Shown here piece by piece: positions 34,234 to 43,405 of a stretch of 64,000 nucleotides of DNA. The notes beneath the pieces were generated by a model. The model had not been told where the DNA came from and made no database searches. It saw only the letters and a program-made list of their open reading frames with translations. Where the stretch lies: the NCBI GenBank assembly GCA_013216135.1, contig JABSOS010000011.1, positions 35,375 to 99,374 on the forward strand, given 5' to 3'. The position numbers were made by a program, and so were the translations under genes. Source of the stretch: Candidatus Caenarcanales bacterium. Its GTDB lineage: Bacteria > Cyanobacteriota > Vampirovibrionia > LMEP-6097. Position 1 is the first letter of the stretch, and each line of letters starts with the position of its first letter.

Positions 34234-35451
34234 TTACTTTCTAATTGATAAATTTATTTCTATAGAGTCTGGATCATTACTTGAATGAAAATTATGAAAT
34301 TTTCTAGTAGTTAATGAAGCAATATGATTGGGATCATCTGGTTTGAGTTTTTTCGATATTTGAAATTTATTATTTATGTGGTCAAAGATAATTGATTGAT
34401 TATGTATTTCATGATTTGGTTGATAAATTTCATTTTGTATATCTTTTAAAATTAATTTCTTAATATGTTCTGGATTTGTTTTACATAAGTGATGAAGTTG
34501 CTCTAGGTTTTTTTCCCTAAATTCCTCACTGCTATCTTTTAGGCTATGTTTTAAGATTTCTAGATTTTGAAAATATTTTTTTACGTAATTTGAGTCATGC
34601 GGTAATTTCATAAGACAGGAATTTCCCACTTTTTCAAAGTCTAATGTTGTAAATTTAAAAATACTTGAAGATACAATAATTTGAGGATCATATTCTCCAT
34701 AACCTTTACCTTTTTGTAAATTTAGGATGATATTTTTATCACCGATTATATCTATGAACTTACCAGAAAGTTTGCTTCTGAGTTCATCACAAATGTTAAT
34801 ATATTCTTTTAGGGCATTTTGAATTTTTTTTAAGCTTTCATTATTTAAATAAATTTTTTTATCTATCGTTTTTAATATATCCGGAGAACCTGCTAAAGAT
34901 AGATTAAAACTTGAATTGGAGTCAAAGATTTCAGGATGATATTTTTCTGAATAGACGATATCAAAACTTTTGCTATCTTCAGCAATATTTCCAAAGTCTC
35001 TCTCTAGCCATACATTAAATGGAAGTATATGTATATAAGGAGATTTCTCCATAGTTGTTTTTATATTTTTTACTTCCTTTCGGTAATTATAAAAAGCTTC
35101 CTTTAGTTTTTGAGTCTGATTATTTTTAATAGTGACATTCCAGGTATTTTTTTTAATTACTATTGGTTGTATATTTTCTGGGATTCTTTTTCGAACTTCT
35201 ATTTTCTTATTTGAACTTTTTGATAGATCAAAATATTGTGGAGTGACAACAGCATATTTTCTAAACAAACCTGCATCCATAAAACCATTTTCACTCAAAG
35301 TAAACTTTTGAGAAAGGTCTTTTGCAGGTTTATTGTTTTGTCTTGTAAAAGTATTTAAAGTTTTTTCGATAAAGGTTAGAGGAGGTTTACTAAATTCTTT
35401 CCCCCTGTGTGAATCTATTAAATTTAATATGCTAGTAACACCATTTGACAT
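34234..35451 (-). CDS. Hypothetical protein
   Basis: A 405-residue, Lys/Asn/Ser-rich soluble protein with mixed secondary structure. There is no signal peptide, no membrane helix and no motif I recognise. Base use is AT-richer than the flanking housekeeping genes. TAATAC lies six bases before the ATG. It stands alone between trpA and the flavodoxin gene. The composition resembles the 1073-residue unknown protein at 26362 and the other lineage-specific proteins of the window. Confidence 0.55.
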   Translation of the reverse strand: MSNGVTSILNLIDSHRGKEFSKPPLTFIEKTLNTFTRQNNKPAKDLSQKFTLSENGFMDAGLFRKYAVVTPQYFDLSKSSNKKIEVRKRIPENIQPIVIKKNTWNVTIKNNQTQKLKEAFYNYRKEVKNIKTTMEKSPYIHILPFNVWLERDFGNIAEDSKSFDIVYSEKYHPEIFDSNSSFNLSLAGSPDILKTIDKKIYLNNESLKKIQNALKEYINICDELRSKLSGKFIDIIGDKNIILNLQKGKGYGEYDPQIIVSSSIFKFTTLDFEKVGNSCLMKLPHDSNYVKKYFQNLEILKHSLKDSSEEFREKNLEQLHHLCKTNPEHIKKLILKDIQNEIYQPNHEIHNQSIIFDHINNKFQISKKLKPDDPNHIASLTTRKFHNFHSSNDPDSIEINLSIRK

Positions 35452-35484
35452 GACGGTGTATTATCTTAACACGAGTGTTGACTG

Positions 35485-35931
35485 TTAAATTACTTTAAGA
35501 ACTTCATCTTTCCAAGAAGCAACATGATCATCAAAGTCAGTATCAAGATCTTTTCGATCTAAAAATCTAGTAGCACCTAATCTTTCTAGGTGACCATCAA
35601 GTCTTCTACCACAACCACAGTAGTCTACGTAACTCTTATCACCAAGAGCAAGAACGTGAAATCTCATTTTGTCGAGCTTTAGCTCATCAGCTTCTGAAGT
35701 AAAAAGATTATTACAAATCGTCTCAGCATCTCCAGGGGGATCTCCATCACCCCAAGTCGAAATTACGAAAACAGAAGTTTCCATAGACTTTAAATCATCT
35801 AAACTTTTATCAGAAATGGAAGCTAATTCAACTTCAAAGCCTTTAGACTTTGCAGCTTTAGCAAATTCATCAGCTACTCCTTCTGAATTTCCAGTTTCTG
35901 TACCAAATAAAACAGCGACTTTTTTACTCAT
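35485..35931 (-). CDS. Flavodoxin, sulfite-reductase FMN-domain type
   Basis: A 148-residue FMN-binding flavodoxin fold. It has the phosphate loop GTETGNSEGVADEF, the isoalloxazine loop STWGDGDPPGDAE and a third loop LALGDKSYVDYCGCGRRLD. The last motif, with two Cys, is characteristic of the FMN domain of CysJ/cytochrome P450 reductase-like proteins rather than classical FldA, here as a standalone protein. It is a one-electron carrier that may replace or partner the ferredoxin at 32219. TATAAT is eight bases before the ATG. No Fur box is visible. Confidence 0.9.
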   Translation of the reverse strand: MSKKVAVLFGTETGNSEGVADEFAKAAKSKGFEVELASISDKSLDDLKSMETSVFVISTWGDGDPPGDAETICNNLFTSEADELKLDKMRFHVLALGDKSYVDYCGCGRRLDGHLERLGATRFLDRKDLDTDFDDHVASWKDEVLKVI

Positions 35932-35939
35932 TATTTAAA

Positions 35940-35945
35940 ATTATA
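35940..35945 (-). promoter_or_regulatory. Flavodoxin promoter -10 box
   Basis: A perfect TATAAT on the minus strand ends eight bases before the flavodoxin ATG, without a Shine-Dalgarno site. Confidence 0.55.
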
Positions 35946-35951
35946 CCACTG

Positions 35952-36752
35952 CTAAATCCCAGGATCAAAAGCAGCGACACCTTTAGAGGAATTTACCGAC
36001 TCTGCTTCAGTTTTAGTGAAACTGAGAGCGTCTTTAATGATAGAACGTCTTTTTTTACATTCTTTGCCTGATAAATTTCGAGGGTAAGGAATATCAAATT
36101 TTTCATCTAAAACTTTTTGACTGTTTGAATTTAGTACTACTATTCTATTTGCGAGCAGCAAAGCTTCATCAACACTATGGGTAATGAAAAGAATTGTTTG
36201 TCTGAGTTCTTTCCAGATTCTAATTAATTCATCCTGAAGGTTTTTACGAGAAATCTCATCTAAGGCTCCTAAAGGCTCGTCTAGAAGAAGAATTTCTGGT
36301 TGAACTGCAAGTGCTCTTGCTATAGCTACACGTTGTTGCATTCCCCCAGAAAGCTCACTAATTTTTGATTTTGCAAAATTTACTAAGTCTACAAGTTCAA
36401 GATACCTGACTGCATGCAGTAATCTATCACCTTTATATTTAATTTTATTCTTTAAACCAAAGCTAACATTTTCGATTACATTTAGCCATGGAAATAATGC
36501 ATAGTCTTGAAAAACGACAGCCCTTTTAATATCGGGTTTGGTGATTTGCTCATTGTTAAAGAGAGCTTCTCCTGTATAACCTGTCTCAAAGCCAGCAATA
36601 ATATTTAATAAAGAGCTTTTACCACAGCCAGAAGGTCCGAGAATACAAACAAAATCACCCTTGTTAATTTCTAGTGATAAATCATTAAACAGACTGTGGC
36701 TTTTACCTTTGCCTGTGAATTTCAGATTCAGATTTTTAAGTGAAATTGTCAT
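35952..36752 (-). CDS. ABC transporter ATP-binding protein (nitrate/sulfonate/taurine type)
   Basis: A 266-residue ATPase with Walker A GPSGCGKSSLL, Q loop VFQDYALFPWLNV, signature LSGGMQQR, Walker B ILLLDEPLGALDE and the switch His in FITHSVDEA. The sequence belongs to the SsuB/TauB/NrtD group. Its start abuts the stop of the permease gene, so the two are translated together. Substrates of this group include sulfonates, nitrate, bicarbonate and thiamine precursors. No substrate-binding protein lies in the window, so specificity cannot be read. Confidence 0.92.
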   Translation of the reverse strand: MTISLKNLNLKFTGKGKSHSLFNDLSLEINKGDFVCILGPSGCGKSSLLNIIAGFETGYTGEALFNNEQITKPDIKRAVVFQDYALFPWLNVIENVSFGLKNKIKYKGDRLLHAVRYLELVDLVNFAKSKISELSGGMQQRVAIARALAVQPEILLLDEPLGALDEISRKNLQDELIRIWKELRQTILFITHSVDEALLLANRIVVLNSNSQKVLDEKFDIPYPRNLSGKECKKRRSIIKDALSFTKTEAESVNSSKGVAAFDPGI

Positions 36753-37514
36753 TTATTTCTGATAATAATTTAACTGTTTTTCGAGCTTTTTAAATATTAC
36801 ATTATCTGTAAGATAACCAACTACAGCAATTATAACTATCATGGCAAGAACTTGTGACATATCTGATAGGCTTCGACCTAATTCTAAAGTTTGACCTAAG
36901 CCATAACCATTTACAAACAATTCACCAGCAATCAATGCACGCCAAGCAAAGGCCCAGCTTAATCTCATGCTACTTAAGAGTTGAGGAAGTATGGCAGGGA
37001 TAATAACTCTTTTATAGATACTAGTACCACTGCAACCAAGTGAGAGACCAGCTTGGATTAATTTAGGTGGAATGTTATTGATACTAGTCTGTACTCCTAA
37101 AGCTGCTGGAATAAAGGCTTCTAAAATGACGATGAATAGCACAGCTGCTTCTGATATCCCAAACCATAATAAAGCTAAAGGAACCCAAGCTACGCTTGGG
37201 ATTGATTGAAGAGCTGTTAAGCAAGCACCAATGCTATCACTTAAGTATTTAAAGCGAGATATTCCTAATCCTACGACTAAGCCTAAAATTACGGCTAGAA
37301 AGTAACCGATTAAAACTCTTCGAAAAGAATTACTTAAAGCGAGTAAATAATCACCATCACTAAAACCAAAACTAATAGTTTCTATTACCTTTAATGGACT
37401 TGGTAGTAAGTAATCTGGGTAAATTTGGAGATAGCAAACTATAGCCCATATTAAAATGAGCGCGCTAAAAAATAGAATCCTAATGACAAGGCTTTGCCTT
37501 GTAAATTTAGGCAT
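36753..37514 (-). CDS. ABC transporter permease (SsuC/TauC type)
   Basis: A 253-residue membrane permease with about six hydrophobic helices. The cytoplasmic loop near 165-195 (IQAGLSLGCSGTSIYKRVIIPAILPQL) carries the EAA-like motif that docks on the ATPase. SIPSVAWVPLALLWFGISEAAV is typical of the BPD_transp_1 domain of SsuC/TauC. It lies between a 96-residue unknown protein and the ATPase gene, a compact three-gene unit. A TAAAAT box is six bases before its ATG. Confidence 0.92.
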   Translation of the reverse strand: MPKFTRQSLVIRILFFSALILIWAIVCYLQIYPDYLLPSPLKVIETISFGFSDGDYLLALSNSFRRVLIGYFLAVILGLVVGLGISRFKYLSDSIGACLTALQSIPSVAWVPLALLWFGISEAAVLFIVILEAFIPAALGVQTSINNIPPKLIQAGLSLGCSGTSIYKRVIIPAILPQLLSSMRLSWAFAWRALIAGELFVNGYGLGQTLELGRSLSDMSQVLAMIVIIAVVGYLTDNVIFKKLEKQLNYYQK

Positions 37515-37526
37515 GGTGCAATTTTA

Positions 37527-37817
37527 TCACTTCTGTTTGAAAGATTCTGGGTCTACCTTGTCGCTGATATTTACTATCGAAATTTTTCCGTGGTGAATGG
37601 TTGATTTAAGATCGTTATAGGTAGTGTGCTTATCTCTTGCGATGGACATATGTCCTTCAAGGTCTGAAGCGTTTTCTAAAATCTGATTAGGCATAGTTTT
37701 GTAGTAGTTGATTTTTTCAGCCATTTTATCCTTAGTATTATCGCTAAGGGCTGGAAGATCACTTAATCTTCTTCTTTTTTTTGCTGGTTTATTTTCTGGT
37801 GGGTTATTATCAGCCAT
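37527..37817 (-). CDS. Small hypothetical protein upstream of the ABC permease
   Basis: A 96-residue hydrophilic protein, with a basic Lys/Arg-rich head (KPAKKRRRLSDL) and no signal peptide or membrane segment, so it is not the missing substrate-binding protein. It is 12 bases upstream of the permease and has a good ribosome binding site (AAGGTAAGG). No family recognised. Confidence 0.5.
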   Translation of the reverse strand: MADNNPPENKPAKKRRRLSDLPALSDNTKDKMAEKINYYKTMPNQILENASDLEGHMSIARDKHTTYNDLKSTIHHGKISIVNISDKVDPESFKQK

Positions 37818-37963
37818 TTACCTTACCTTAACTATATAAAGTATTTTACTAGTATAAATATACCCTTAACTTCTGTTTGGTCTTATCTAAATGATGGATT
37901 TTCAGATAAATATGGCATTTTAGGTGTGAAATTTTTTATAATAAGTATTTGGTATTTATCTCT

Positions 37964-38785
37964 ATGAATAAAATTCAAGAACTATCTGAAAGTCAAGTAA
38001 ATGGATTTGTAAGTCTTTTAAAAGATTCCGACACTTCGGTTTTATCTTTAATGGCTCAGCAAGTTAGTTCTTTAAGTCCTGAGTCACTTAAAATGATTAA
38101 TGAAAGAGCTTCTGAGTCTAATGATGAAGCGCTTATGGATAATTGGTACCATGCATCTAGGCTGAGTTTGAAATATATGATTGAAGACTGGAAGAGGCTG
38201 CATCACCAAGATCTAGAAAAAGGTCTTTTCTTGGTTTCTAGAATCTATACTCCTTACTTAGACCAAGGAAAATATTCTGCTATTTTAGACTCTTACGCAA
38301 AGCGTGTTGCAGAGAGCCTAGATGCTAAAGCTACTACTGATGATACTGTTAAAGCTATTAATAGAGTGCTTTTTGAAGAAGAGAAATTCTCAGGTAATCA
38401 ATCTAACTATTACGATATCCGTAATAACTTTTTGCACACTGTGTTAGAAACTAAGCTTGGAAACCCGATTATGCTTTCAGCAATTTATATTTTAGTTGCT
38501 AAGCGTTTAGATGTTGAAGTTTACGGTATCGGTGCTCCTGGTCATTTTATTATTAAGTTTGCAGATCAATACTTAGATCCATTTTTCTCAGGTAGGAAAA
38601 TTACTAAAGAAGAGTGTGTGATTCGTGCTCAAGAGCTTAGTGTTTTTTGGAGAGATGAGTATTTAGAACCTATTGAAGATGCTTTTGTTGTCGCTAGATG
38701 TGTTCGTAATTTAGTTGCAATTTATAAGAGAAATAACGAGCTTGATAAAGCTGCAGATGTATCTGAGATTTTAAAGCTTATTTAA
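37964..38785 (+). CDS. SirB1/transglutaminase-like family protein
   Basis: A 273-residue protein of the SirB1 (transglutaminase-like, TPR-containing) family. The core ALETKLGNP-type segment reads HTVLETKLGNPIMLSAIYILVAKRLDVEVYGIGAPGHFIIKF and is followed by YLDPFFSGR. The family has lost the catalytic Cys of true transglutaminases and its role is unknown. The ATG at 37964 was preferred to an upstream TTG because TATAATAAG lies about 20 bases before it. It converges on the next gene at a small palindromic terminator. Confidence 0.82.
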   Translation: MNKIQELSESQVNGFVSLLKDSDTSVLSLMAQQVSSLSPESLKMINERASESNDEALMDNWYHASRLSLKYMIEDWKRLHHQDLEKGLFLVSRIYTPYLDQGKYSAILDSYAKRVAESLDAKATTDDTVKAINRVLFEEEKFSGNQSNYYDIRNNFLHTVLETKLGNPIMLSAIYILVAKRLDVEVYGIGAPGHFIIKFADQYLDPFFSGRKITKEECVIRAQELSVFWRDEYLEPIEDAFVVARCVRNLVAIYKRNNELDKAADVSEILKLI

Positions 38786-38787
38786 AG

Positions 38788-38806
38788 TTAAACCTTCAAG
38801 GTTTAA
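38788..38806. terminator. Palindromic terminator between convergent genes
   Basis: TTAAACCTT and AAGGTTTAA flank a single C, a perfect 9-1-9 palindrome between the SirB1-like gene and the secreted protein gene, whose stop it overlaps. Confidence 0.5.
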
Positions 38807-39813
38807 TATTTAATTCGTTTTAAGGTAATTATCCACTGAGGAAGAACATAACCAAATTCTGTTACTTTCTCGTATTGTTTCATTATTGGTTTATAGTATT
38901 TAATATCTTCTTCAAGCCACAGTGAGCGCATTTTACTAAAATTAATTTGTGCCATGTTTAAGTAAATTCTGCTTTCTTGAAGTTTCTTTTGAGATTCAGC
39001 TATAGCTGAACTATTAGTTTCCCCAAATTTATTTGTTTGCTGACTTTCAAATAAACTTAAAAGCGCTAAAACTCGGTAAGCTTCAGCGAGTTCATAAAAA
39101 TCCAAGGTTTTAGGGAATAAGATTTTTTGATTTTTAGCTATGATTTTTTTACTTTCATCTTTTATTTCTTCTTTAGCTAAGCGAATTATATTATCGTAAT
39201 CTCGTATTTTTTCTTCAATATCTTTAGGAAGCTTAGCTTTAAGATTAGTTTTAGTACTGTCTAGAATCTTAACCAGAAGAAAGAGGTATTCCAAGCGGCT
39301 TGGAAAGTATGGGCAGCGATTATCAATATTGAAAAGCTTTTTGAAGATTGGGTAACTAAGAATTAAATTTTTCTTATTTGATTCTTTGACATTTAATTTT
39401 AATAACTCTGTCTCAGTAATATTTTTATCGAAAAAAATTTGTTTTATTTCTAGTTGGGCTTGTTCTGTTTCGTTTAAACCTAATTCAGTAGCAGCTTTAA
39501 AGTCTTGTTCAAATATATAGATATTTTTTAAATCTTCTTTGAATTTTGTTTCTTTTGGAAAAGATTTAGTTAACTCACTTAGTAATACTTTTGCTTCAGG
39601 TATTTTACCTGAAGAAATTAAAGCAATACTAAAATACTTTGCGTTTTCTTCGTCGGTAATTTTCTTTTTACTATAAAAGTCACTAAGTACTGCATCAACT
39701 TGGGCTGCTAGAAGTAACTCTTTATTTAATTTAGTGGAGTTTTCAGCATGAACTGTATTAAAACTAAAAGTGAAGGCAAATAATATTAAGATTTTAACAA
39801 TTCTGAGTTTCAT
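38803..39813 (-). CDS. Secreted protein of unknown function
   Basis: A 336-residue protein with a clear Sec signal peptide (MKLRIVKILILFAFTFSFNTVHA, cleavage after HA). The mature part is helical and Lys-rich and may contain tetratricopeptide-like repeats (AKYFSIALISSGKIPEAKVLLSELTKSFPKE). It lacks a lipobox. It lies nine bases before the tatD stop, probably downstream in the same transcript. It is one of the few proteins in the window with an ordinary signal peptide. Confidence 0.65.
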   Translation of the reverse strand: MKLRIVKILILFAFTFSFNTVHAENSTKLNKELLLAAQVDAVLSDFYSKKKITDEENAKYFSIALISSGKIPEAKVLLSELTKSFPKETKFKEDLKNIYIFEQDFKAATELGLNETEQAQLEIKQIFFDKNITETELLKLNVKESNKKNLILSYPIFKKLFNIDNRCPYFPSRLEYLFLLVKILDSTKTNLKAKLPKDIEEKIRDYDNIIRLAKEEIKDESKKIIAKNQKILFPKTLDFYELAEAYRVLALLSLFESQQTNKFGETNSSAIAESQKKLQESRIYLNMAQINFSKMRSLWLEEDIKYYKPIMKQYEKVTEFGYVLPQWIITLKRIKY

Positions 39814-39822
39814 GGATTAAAT

Positions 39823-40638
39823 TCACATATTAAATAAGTACTCGGCATTTTTTGTCGTAACTTGCATAATTTCTTCAAGATCTTTACCGTAAACTTCACT
39901 CAAACATTCCGCTACATACTTTACATAGCTTGGTTCGTTTCTTTTTCCACGTTTTGCTTGAGGAGCTAAATAAGGGCAATCTGTTTCAACTAAGGTTTTT
40001 TCTAAAGGAAGTTTGCTTGCAACTTCTCTAAGATTCTCAGTTTTTTTAAAAGTTACAATTCCTGACCAAGAAATGTAAAAGCCTAGCCCGATGCAAGCTT
40101 CAGCAAACTCTAAGTCTCCTGTATAACAGTGAATAGTTCCATTTCTATCATTACTACTACTTTTGAAATTTTCAGTTAAGATTGCAAGAGTATCTTCCCA
40201 AGCGTCTCTAGTATGGATAATTAGTGGAAGTTTATAAGTTTTAGCAAGATTAATTTGTTCTTGGAAAATTTCTCTTTGTTTTATTTGTTCTTCCTTTTCA
40301 GTACAGTGAAAGTAATCTAAACCAGTCTCGCCAATTGCTCTAACTTTATGTTCACTTTTATTTGTTTCTTCAGCTAAGATTTGATTTAACTCTTCTCCAG
40401 ATCTCTCTTCCCATGAGGAAACCTCTATCGGATGAACTCCTAAAGCTATAAATAAATTCGCAAGAGAATTAGCACCATTAAATTCTTTACTAAGCTCTAG
40501 TAGCTCAGGGATTTCCTTTATACGACAGCAAGAATGAAGTATCTTTTTAACACCTTCATTATAGGCTCTAGCCATCATTTCTTCGCGATCTTCTTTGAAG
40601 TCAGGAAAGTTTATATGTGCATGAGTATCAACAAGCAT
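39823..40638 (-). CDS. tatD: TatD-family metal-dependent DNase
   Basis: A 271-residue TIM-barrel hydrolase. Metal ligands: DTHAHINFPDF at the N-terminus, GETGLDYFHC, IIHTRDAWEDT, HCYTGDLEFAE and ETDCPYLAP. Family members are Mg-dependent DNases acting in DNA repair or quality control. The length is normal. TATAAT ends seven bases before the ATG. It is followed by the secreted protein gene. Confidence 0.94.
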   Translation of the reverse strand: MLVDTHAHINFPDFKEDREEMMARAYNEGVKKILHSCCRIKEIPELLELSKEFNGANSLANLFIALGVHPIEVSSWEERSGEELNQILAEETNKSEHKVRAIGETGLDYFHCTEKEEQIKQREIFQEQINLAKTYKLPLIIHTRDAWEDTLAILTENFKSSSNDRNGTIHCYTGDLEFAEACIGLGFYISWSGIVTFKKTENLREVASKLPLEKTLVETDCPYLAPQAKRGKRNEPSYVKYVAECLSEVYGKDLEEIMQVTTKNAEYLFNM

Positions 40639-40645
40639 GATTTAG

Positions 40646-40651
40646 ATTATA
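40646..40651 (-). promoter_or_regulatory. tatD promoter -10 box
   Basis: A perfect TATAAT on the minus strand ends seven bases before the tatD ATG. Confidence 0.55.
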
Positions 40652-40663
40652 TAGTAAACATAC

Positions 40664-40987
40664 TTAAGGCTGTTCATATTTACACTTACCGACTTTTCGA
40701 ACAAATTTCTTTCTTTGATCAAGTCTACTTTTTATAGACTTTTGTTTTTTTGCGATTCCATCAACTATAAACTGATTAGCTTCCCAGCTTTTTTTAAGTT
40801 TGTCTTGAGCTTTTTTACTTAACTTATGGGTTCTGCGGAGTTGATTTATTTGGCTGATTACTAAAGATCTTAAAGAAGCTTTTTCTAAGCAAAGATTATA
40901 ATCTCCTTCATCAAAAGCTAGGCTTAGTTCGTCATCAATGATTTTTAATTCTTGTGTACAATCTTCAAAATTATTGAATTTTTTCAT
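40664..40987 (-). CDS. Small basic helical protein, possible FliT-like flagellar chaperone
   Basis: A 107-residue helical protein (CTQELKIIDDELSLAFDEGDYNLCLEKASLRSLVISQINQL...) with a basic C-terminus. It lies 24 bases downstream of fliD on the same strand with the ribosome binding site AAAAGGAG. The small FliT chaperone is often encoded directly after fliD, and size, helicity and a N-terminal acidic/Leu-rich helical bundle fit. The assignment rests mainly on position. Confidence 0.45.
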   Translation of the reverse strand: MKKFNNFEDCTQELKIIDDELSLAFDEGDYNLCLEKASLRSLVISQINQLRRTHKLSKKAQDKLKKSWEANQFIVDGIAKKQKSIKSRLDQRKKFVRKVGKCKYEQP

Positions 40988-41011
40988 TCCCTATTACTCC
41001 TTTTAAAATTT

Positions 41012-43300
41012 TTACCCAATAGCAGCTTGTTGTTGCTGTAATTCAGCATTTAAAGTATCTAGTTGTGAATACTGCCTGATTAATCTTTCTTCAAATGATG
41101 AAATATTTTCTTCTGCTCTAAAGATTTGGTCATCTAAATCTCGAATTCTTCTACTTAAAGTGTCATCTAATGTGTTGAAAATTGCATCAGTACCTGAGAC
41201 ATAAGTCGCTAAGAATTCATCTAATTGTACAAAAAGTCCTTGAGAGCCATCTGAAAATGTAGGTATTTCACTATCTGTCTTTCCGAAGAAAAGTGTATTG
41301 AGTGCACTAGGATCAGCTGCTAAGGCTTCAGAGAATAAGTTTGTGGTAATGGTATAACCTGAAAACTCATCGTTAACAAGATTACTCTTTAAACCTATTT
41401 CAATTGCTGATTTGTACGCCTCAGGGTTAGAATTATCGAATACTGAAGTTAAGATTCTTTTGATTCCTTGCTCTAAACCTCTTGCTACGATTAAATCAGA
41501 TCTTCTAGTATCTGAAATAATACTATTAACCTCATTTAAAACAGCGTCAATCCTACTCTTATACTGACTACTATCTTCAATGATTGAGACTCTAATAGGG
41601 TCAGTCGTAGTTTCTTTTAATGAAAGGGTTACCCCATCTATAATTCCCCCGACACTATTATTGTTACTAACCATGGTCTGTCCACCATTTAGTGTTGAGA
41701 TCTGAAATTCGGCATTATCACCTAATGTTTCATTGGTGATACCTAGTATCGTTTCAATATTACTGTCGGTTGAGGTTATTGGAATTGTTAAAGCACCTGT
41801 TCTTGTGTTTGTTAATTTGAAAATTCCACTTAACTCATCGTAGTTTGCTTTCACGTTAGTTGCACTAGTATTGTTTATTCGCCTTACGATGTCATCTATT
41901 GTATCCACTGCTGGATCAAAGGTGATTTCATGTCCATTTATAGAGACATTTGTTCCTGTTATCCCAAGTGCATCCAAAGTATCTGTTTCTCTAGGGGTCG
42001 ATATATTCTGAATTCCTACTACGGTTCCAGTATTAATAAAAGCATTGTTTAGACCAAGTACTGATAGAAGTGTGCTGGTATCTCCAGCTGAGCCCATATT
42101 GTTTACACCATCAAGCTGAACTTGTCCATTAACAAGGCTTGCCGTTACTCCAGTAAAGTTATTTGTGAAAAAATCTAAAATAGTTTGAACTGTAGTGGTA
42201 GAACCTAATGTCTCATCTGTTAAATCAAAATTTGTAACTATGTTACTGTCAGCAGAGCTGACGGAAATAGATGTTGCTCCAATATTACTATTTGTTAATG
42301 AAAATTTACCGGTAGCACTATCATAGGCAGCTGTCACATTAAGTCCACTTGTATTATTGATGGTATCAATTAATGAATCAATAGTATCTGTTGCTGGATC
42401 AAAAGTAATATCAGTACCATTTATTGTAAGTAATGTACCTGTGATTCCCATGCTATCAAGTGTGTCTGTTGATCTAGGAATAGAAAGGTCACGACTTCCA
42501 ATTGCGACATTGGTTCCAGTATCAATGGTCTCTGTGGTTAAACCTACTGCAGCTAGTAGGTCACTGGTATCAGCTGCATCTCCTAAAGATGTAATCCCTG
42601 TAAGTTCAATGTTGCCATTTACTAAAGAAGCACCTACTCCTGCAAAATTACTTGTAAAAAAATCTAAAACTGATTGAACATCTGTTAAGCCAGAGACTGA
42701 TGCACTGGTTCCGTTTACTGTTACAGTTCCATCTGTTATTGATGTCACTCCATCTAAATTGACATCTGCAAGTAAGCTACTTGTTGTAATGCCATTACTT
42801 AATTGACTTGCTGTTTGTAATACTGTTCTTGTTTCAGTAAGATCTGGAAGGGTTATAGTCTCATTGTTTATTGTTACTGTCCCATATTCTAACCTTCCTC
42901 TCAAGTTTGCTTCTGAAATGCTACTAGCTGTGGTAAGTCCACTATCTATATAATTAGCTGATTGTTTTATTGTCTCTGTTGCAAGCCTGAGAATATTTAA
43001 GTCAAAGTTTTGAGGTGTTGCAGTTCCAAAAATCCTGATATCAGCTTTATCTGTATCAGATACTACACCAGAGTTTGATATTAATGAGTTTACTCCTTCT
43101 GTTACATCAGCAATATCAAGAGCACCTTTTAAAACATTAACTTTACTTTCAAGAGAACCAAGATCACCTTGTTCGAGTCTCAGGTCTCTTTGTTTTTGTT
43201 CCAAAGGAACGATTCTACTTTGTGTTTCAAGCTGAACTAACTGCGAGACCAAGGCATTGGAATCAAAAGAAGAGTTCAAACCTAGAAAACTTACACTCAT
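41012..43300 (-). CDS. fliD: Flagellar filament cap protein FliD with internal duplication
   Basis: A 762-residue FliD, longer than the usual 450-550. The N-terminal FliD domain (FDSNALVSQLVQLETQSRIVPLEQKQ, about 10-110) and C-terminal domain (about 550-762, YKSRIDAVLNEVNSII ... LDTLNAELQQQQAAIG with coiled coil) flank an expanded central part. The centre has two tandem units of about 163 residues starting VQSVLDFF (208) and VQTILDFF (371), each with a flagellin IN-like motif (LLTINGTDITFDPATDTIDSLIDTIN). The cap directs flagellin assembly at the filament tip. The long exposed centre could give adhesion. A FliT-like gene follows. Confidence 0.88.
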   Translation of the reverse strand: MSVSFLGLNSSFDSNALVSQLVQLETQSRIVPLEQKQRDLRLEQGDLGSLESKVNVLKGALDIADVTEGVNSLISNSGVVSDTDKADIRIFGTATPQNFDLNILRLATETIKQSANYIDSGLTTASSISEANLRGRLEYGTVTINNETITLPDLTETRTVLQTASQLSNGITTSSLLADVNLDGVTSITDGTVTVNGTSASVSGLTDVQSVLDFFTSNFAGVGASLVNGNIELTGITSLGDAADTSDLLAAVGLTTETIDTGTNVAIGSRDLSIPRSTDTLDSMGITGTLLTINGTDITFDPATDTIDSLIDTINNTSGLNVTAAYDSATGKFSLTNSNIGATSISVSSADSNIVTNFDLTDETLGSTTTVQTILDFFTNNFTGVTASLVNGQVQLDGVNNMGSAGDTSTLLSVLGLNNAFINTGTVVGIQNISTPRETDTLDALGITGTNVSINGHEITFDPAVDTIDDIVRRINNTSATNVKANYDELSGIFKLTNTRTGALTIPITSTDSNIETILGITNETLGDNAEFQISTLNGGQTMVSNNNSVGGIIDGVTLSLKETTTDPIRVSIIEDSSQYKSRIDAVLNEVNSIISDTRRSDLIVARGLEQGIKRILTSVFDNSNPEAYKSAIEIGLKSNLVNDEFSGYTITTNLFSEALAADPSALNTLFFGKTDSEIPTFSDGSQGLFVQLDEFLATYVSGTDAIFNTLDDTLSRRIRDLDDQIFRAEENISSFEERLIRQYSQLDTLNAELQQQQAAIG
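41702..42679 (-). repeat. Tandem 163-residue duplication in fliD
   Basis: Residues 208-370 and 371-533 align along their whole length: FFTSNFAGVGASLVNG against FFTNNFTGVTASLVNG, PRSTDTLDSMGITGT against PRETDTLDALGITGT, and ITFDPATDTIDSL against ITFDPAVDTIDDI. The two copies have diverged, so this is an old duplication. Confidence 0.85.
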
Positions 43301-43392
43301 ATACTATTCTTATTTATCCAAGATCTTAAGTGTTCTAAATAGATAAAACTATTGTTTTTATTAGTAAAAGCTAAGTTGTATGTATGATTTGT

Positions 43393-43398
43393 TATAAT
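43393..43398 (+). promoter_or_regulatory. uppS promoter -10 box that decides the start
   Basis: TATAAT at 43393-43398 contains the first ATG of the frame (43397) within the box itself. Transcription would begin after it, leaving ATG 43406, seven bases downstream, as the leaderless start. Confidence 0.6.
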
Positions 43399-43405
43399 GC
43401 AATGC

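Noticed and set aside
43397..43405. Three-codon longer start for uppS
   Set aside because: That ATG lies inside the TATAAT promoter box; the ATG at 43406 gives the normal family N-terminus.
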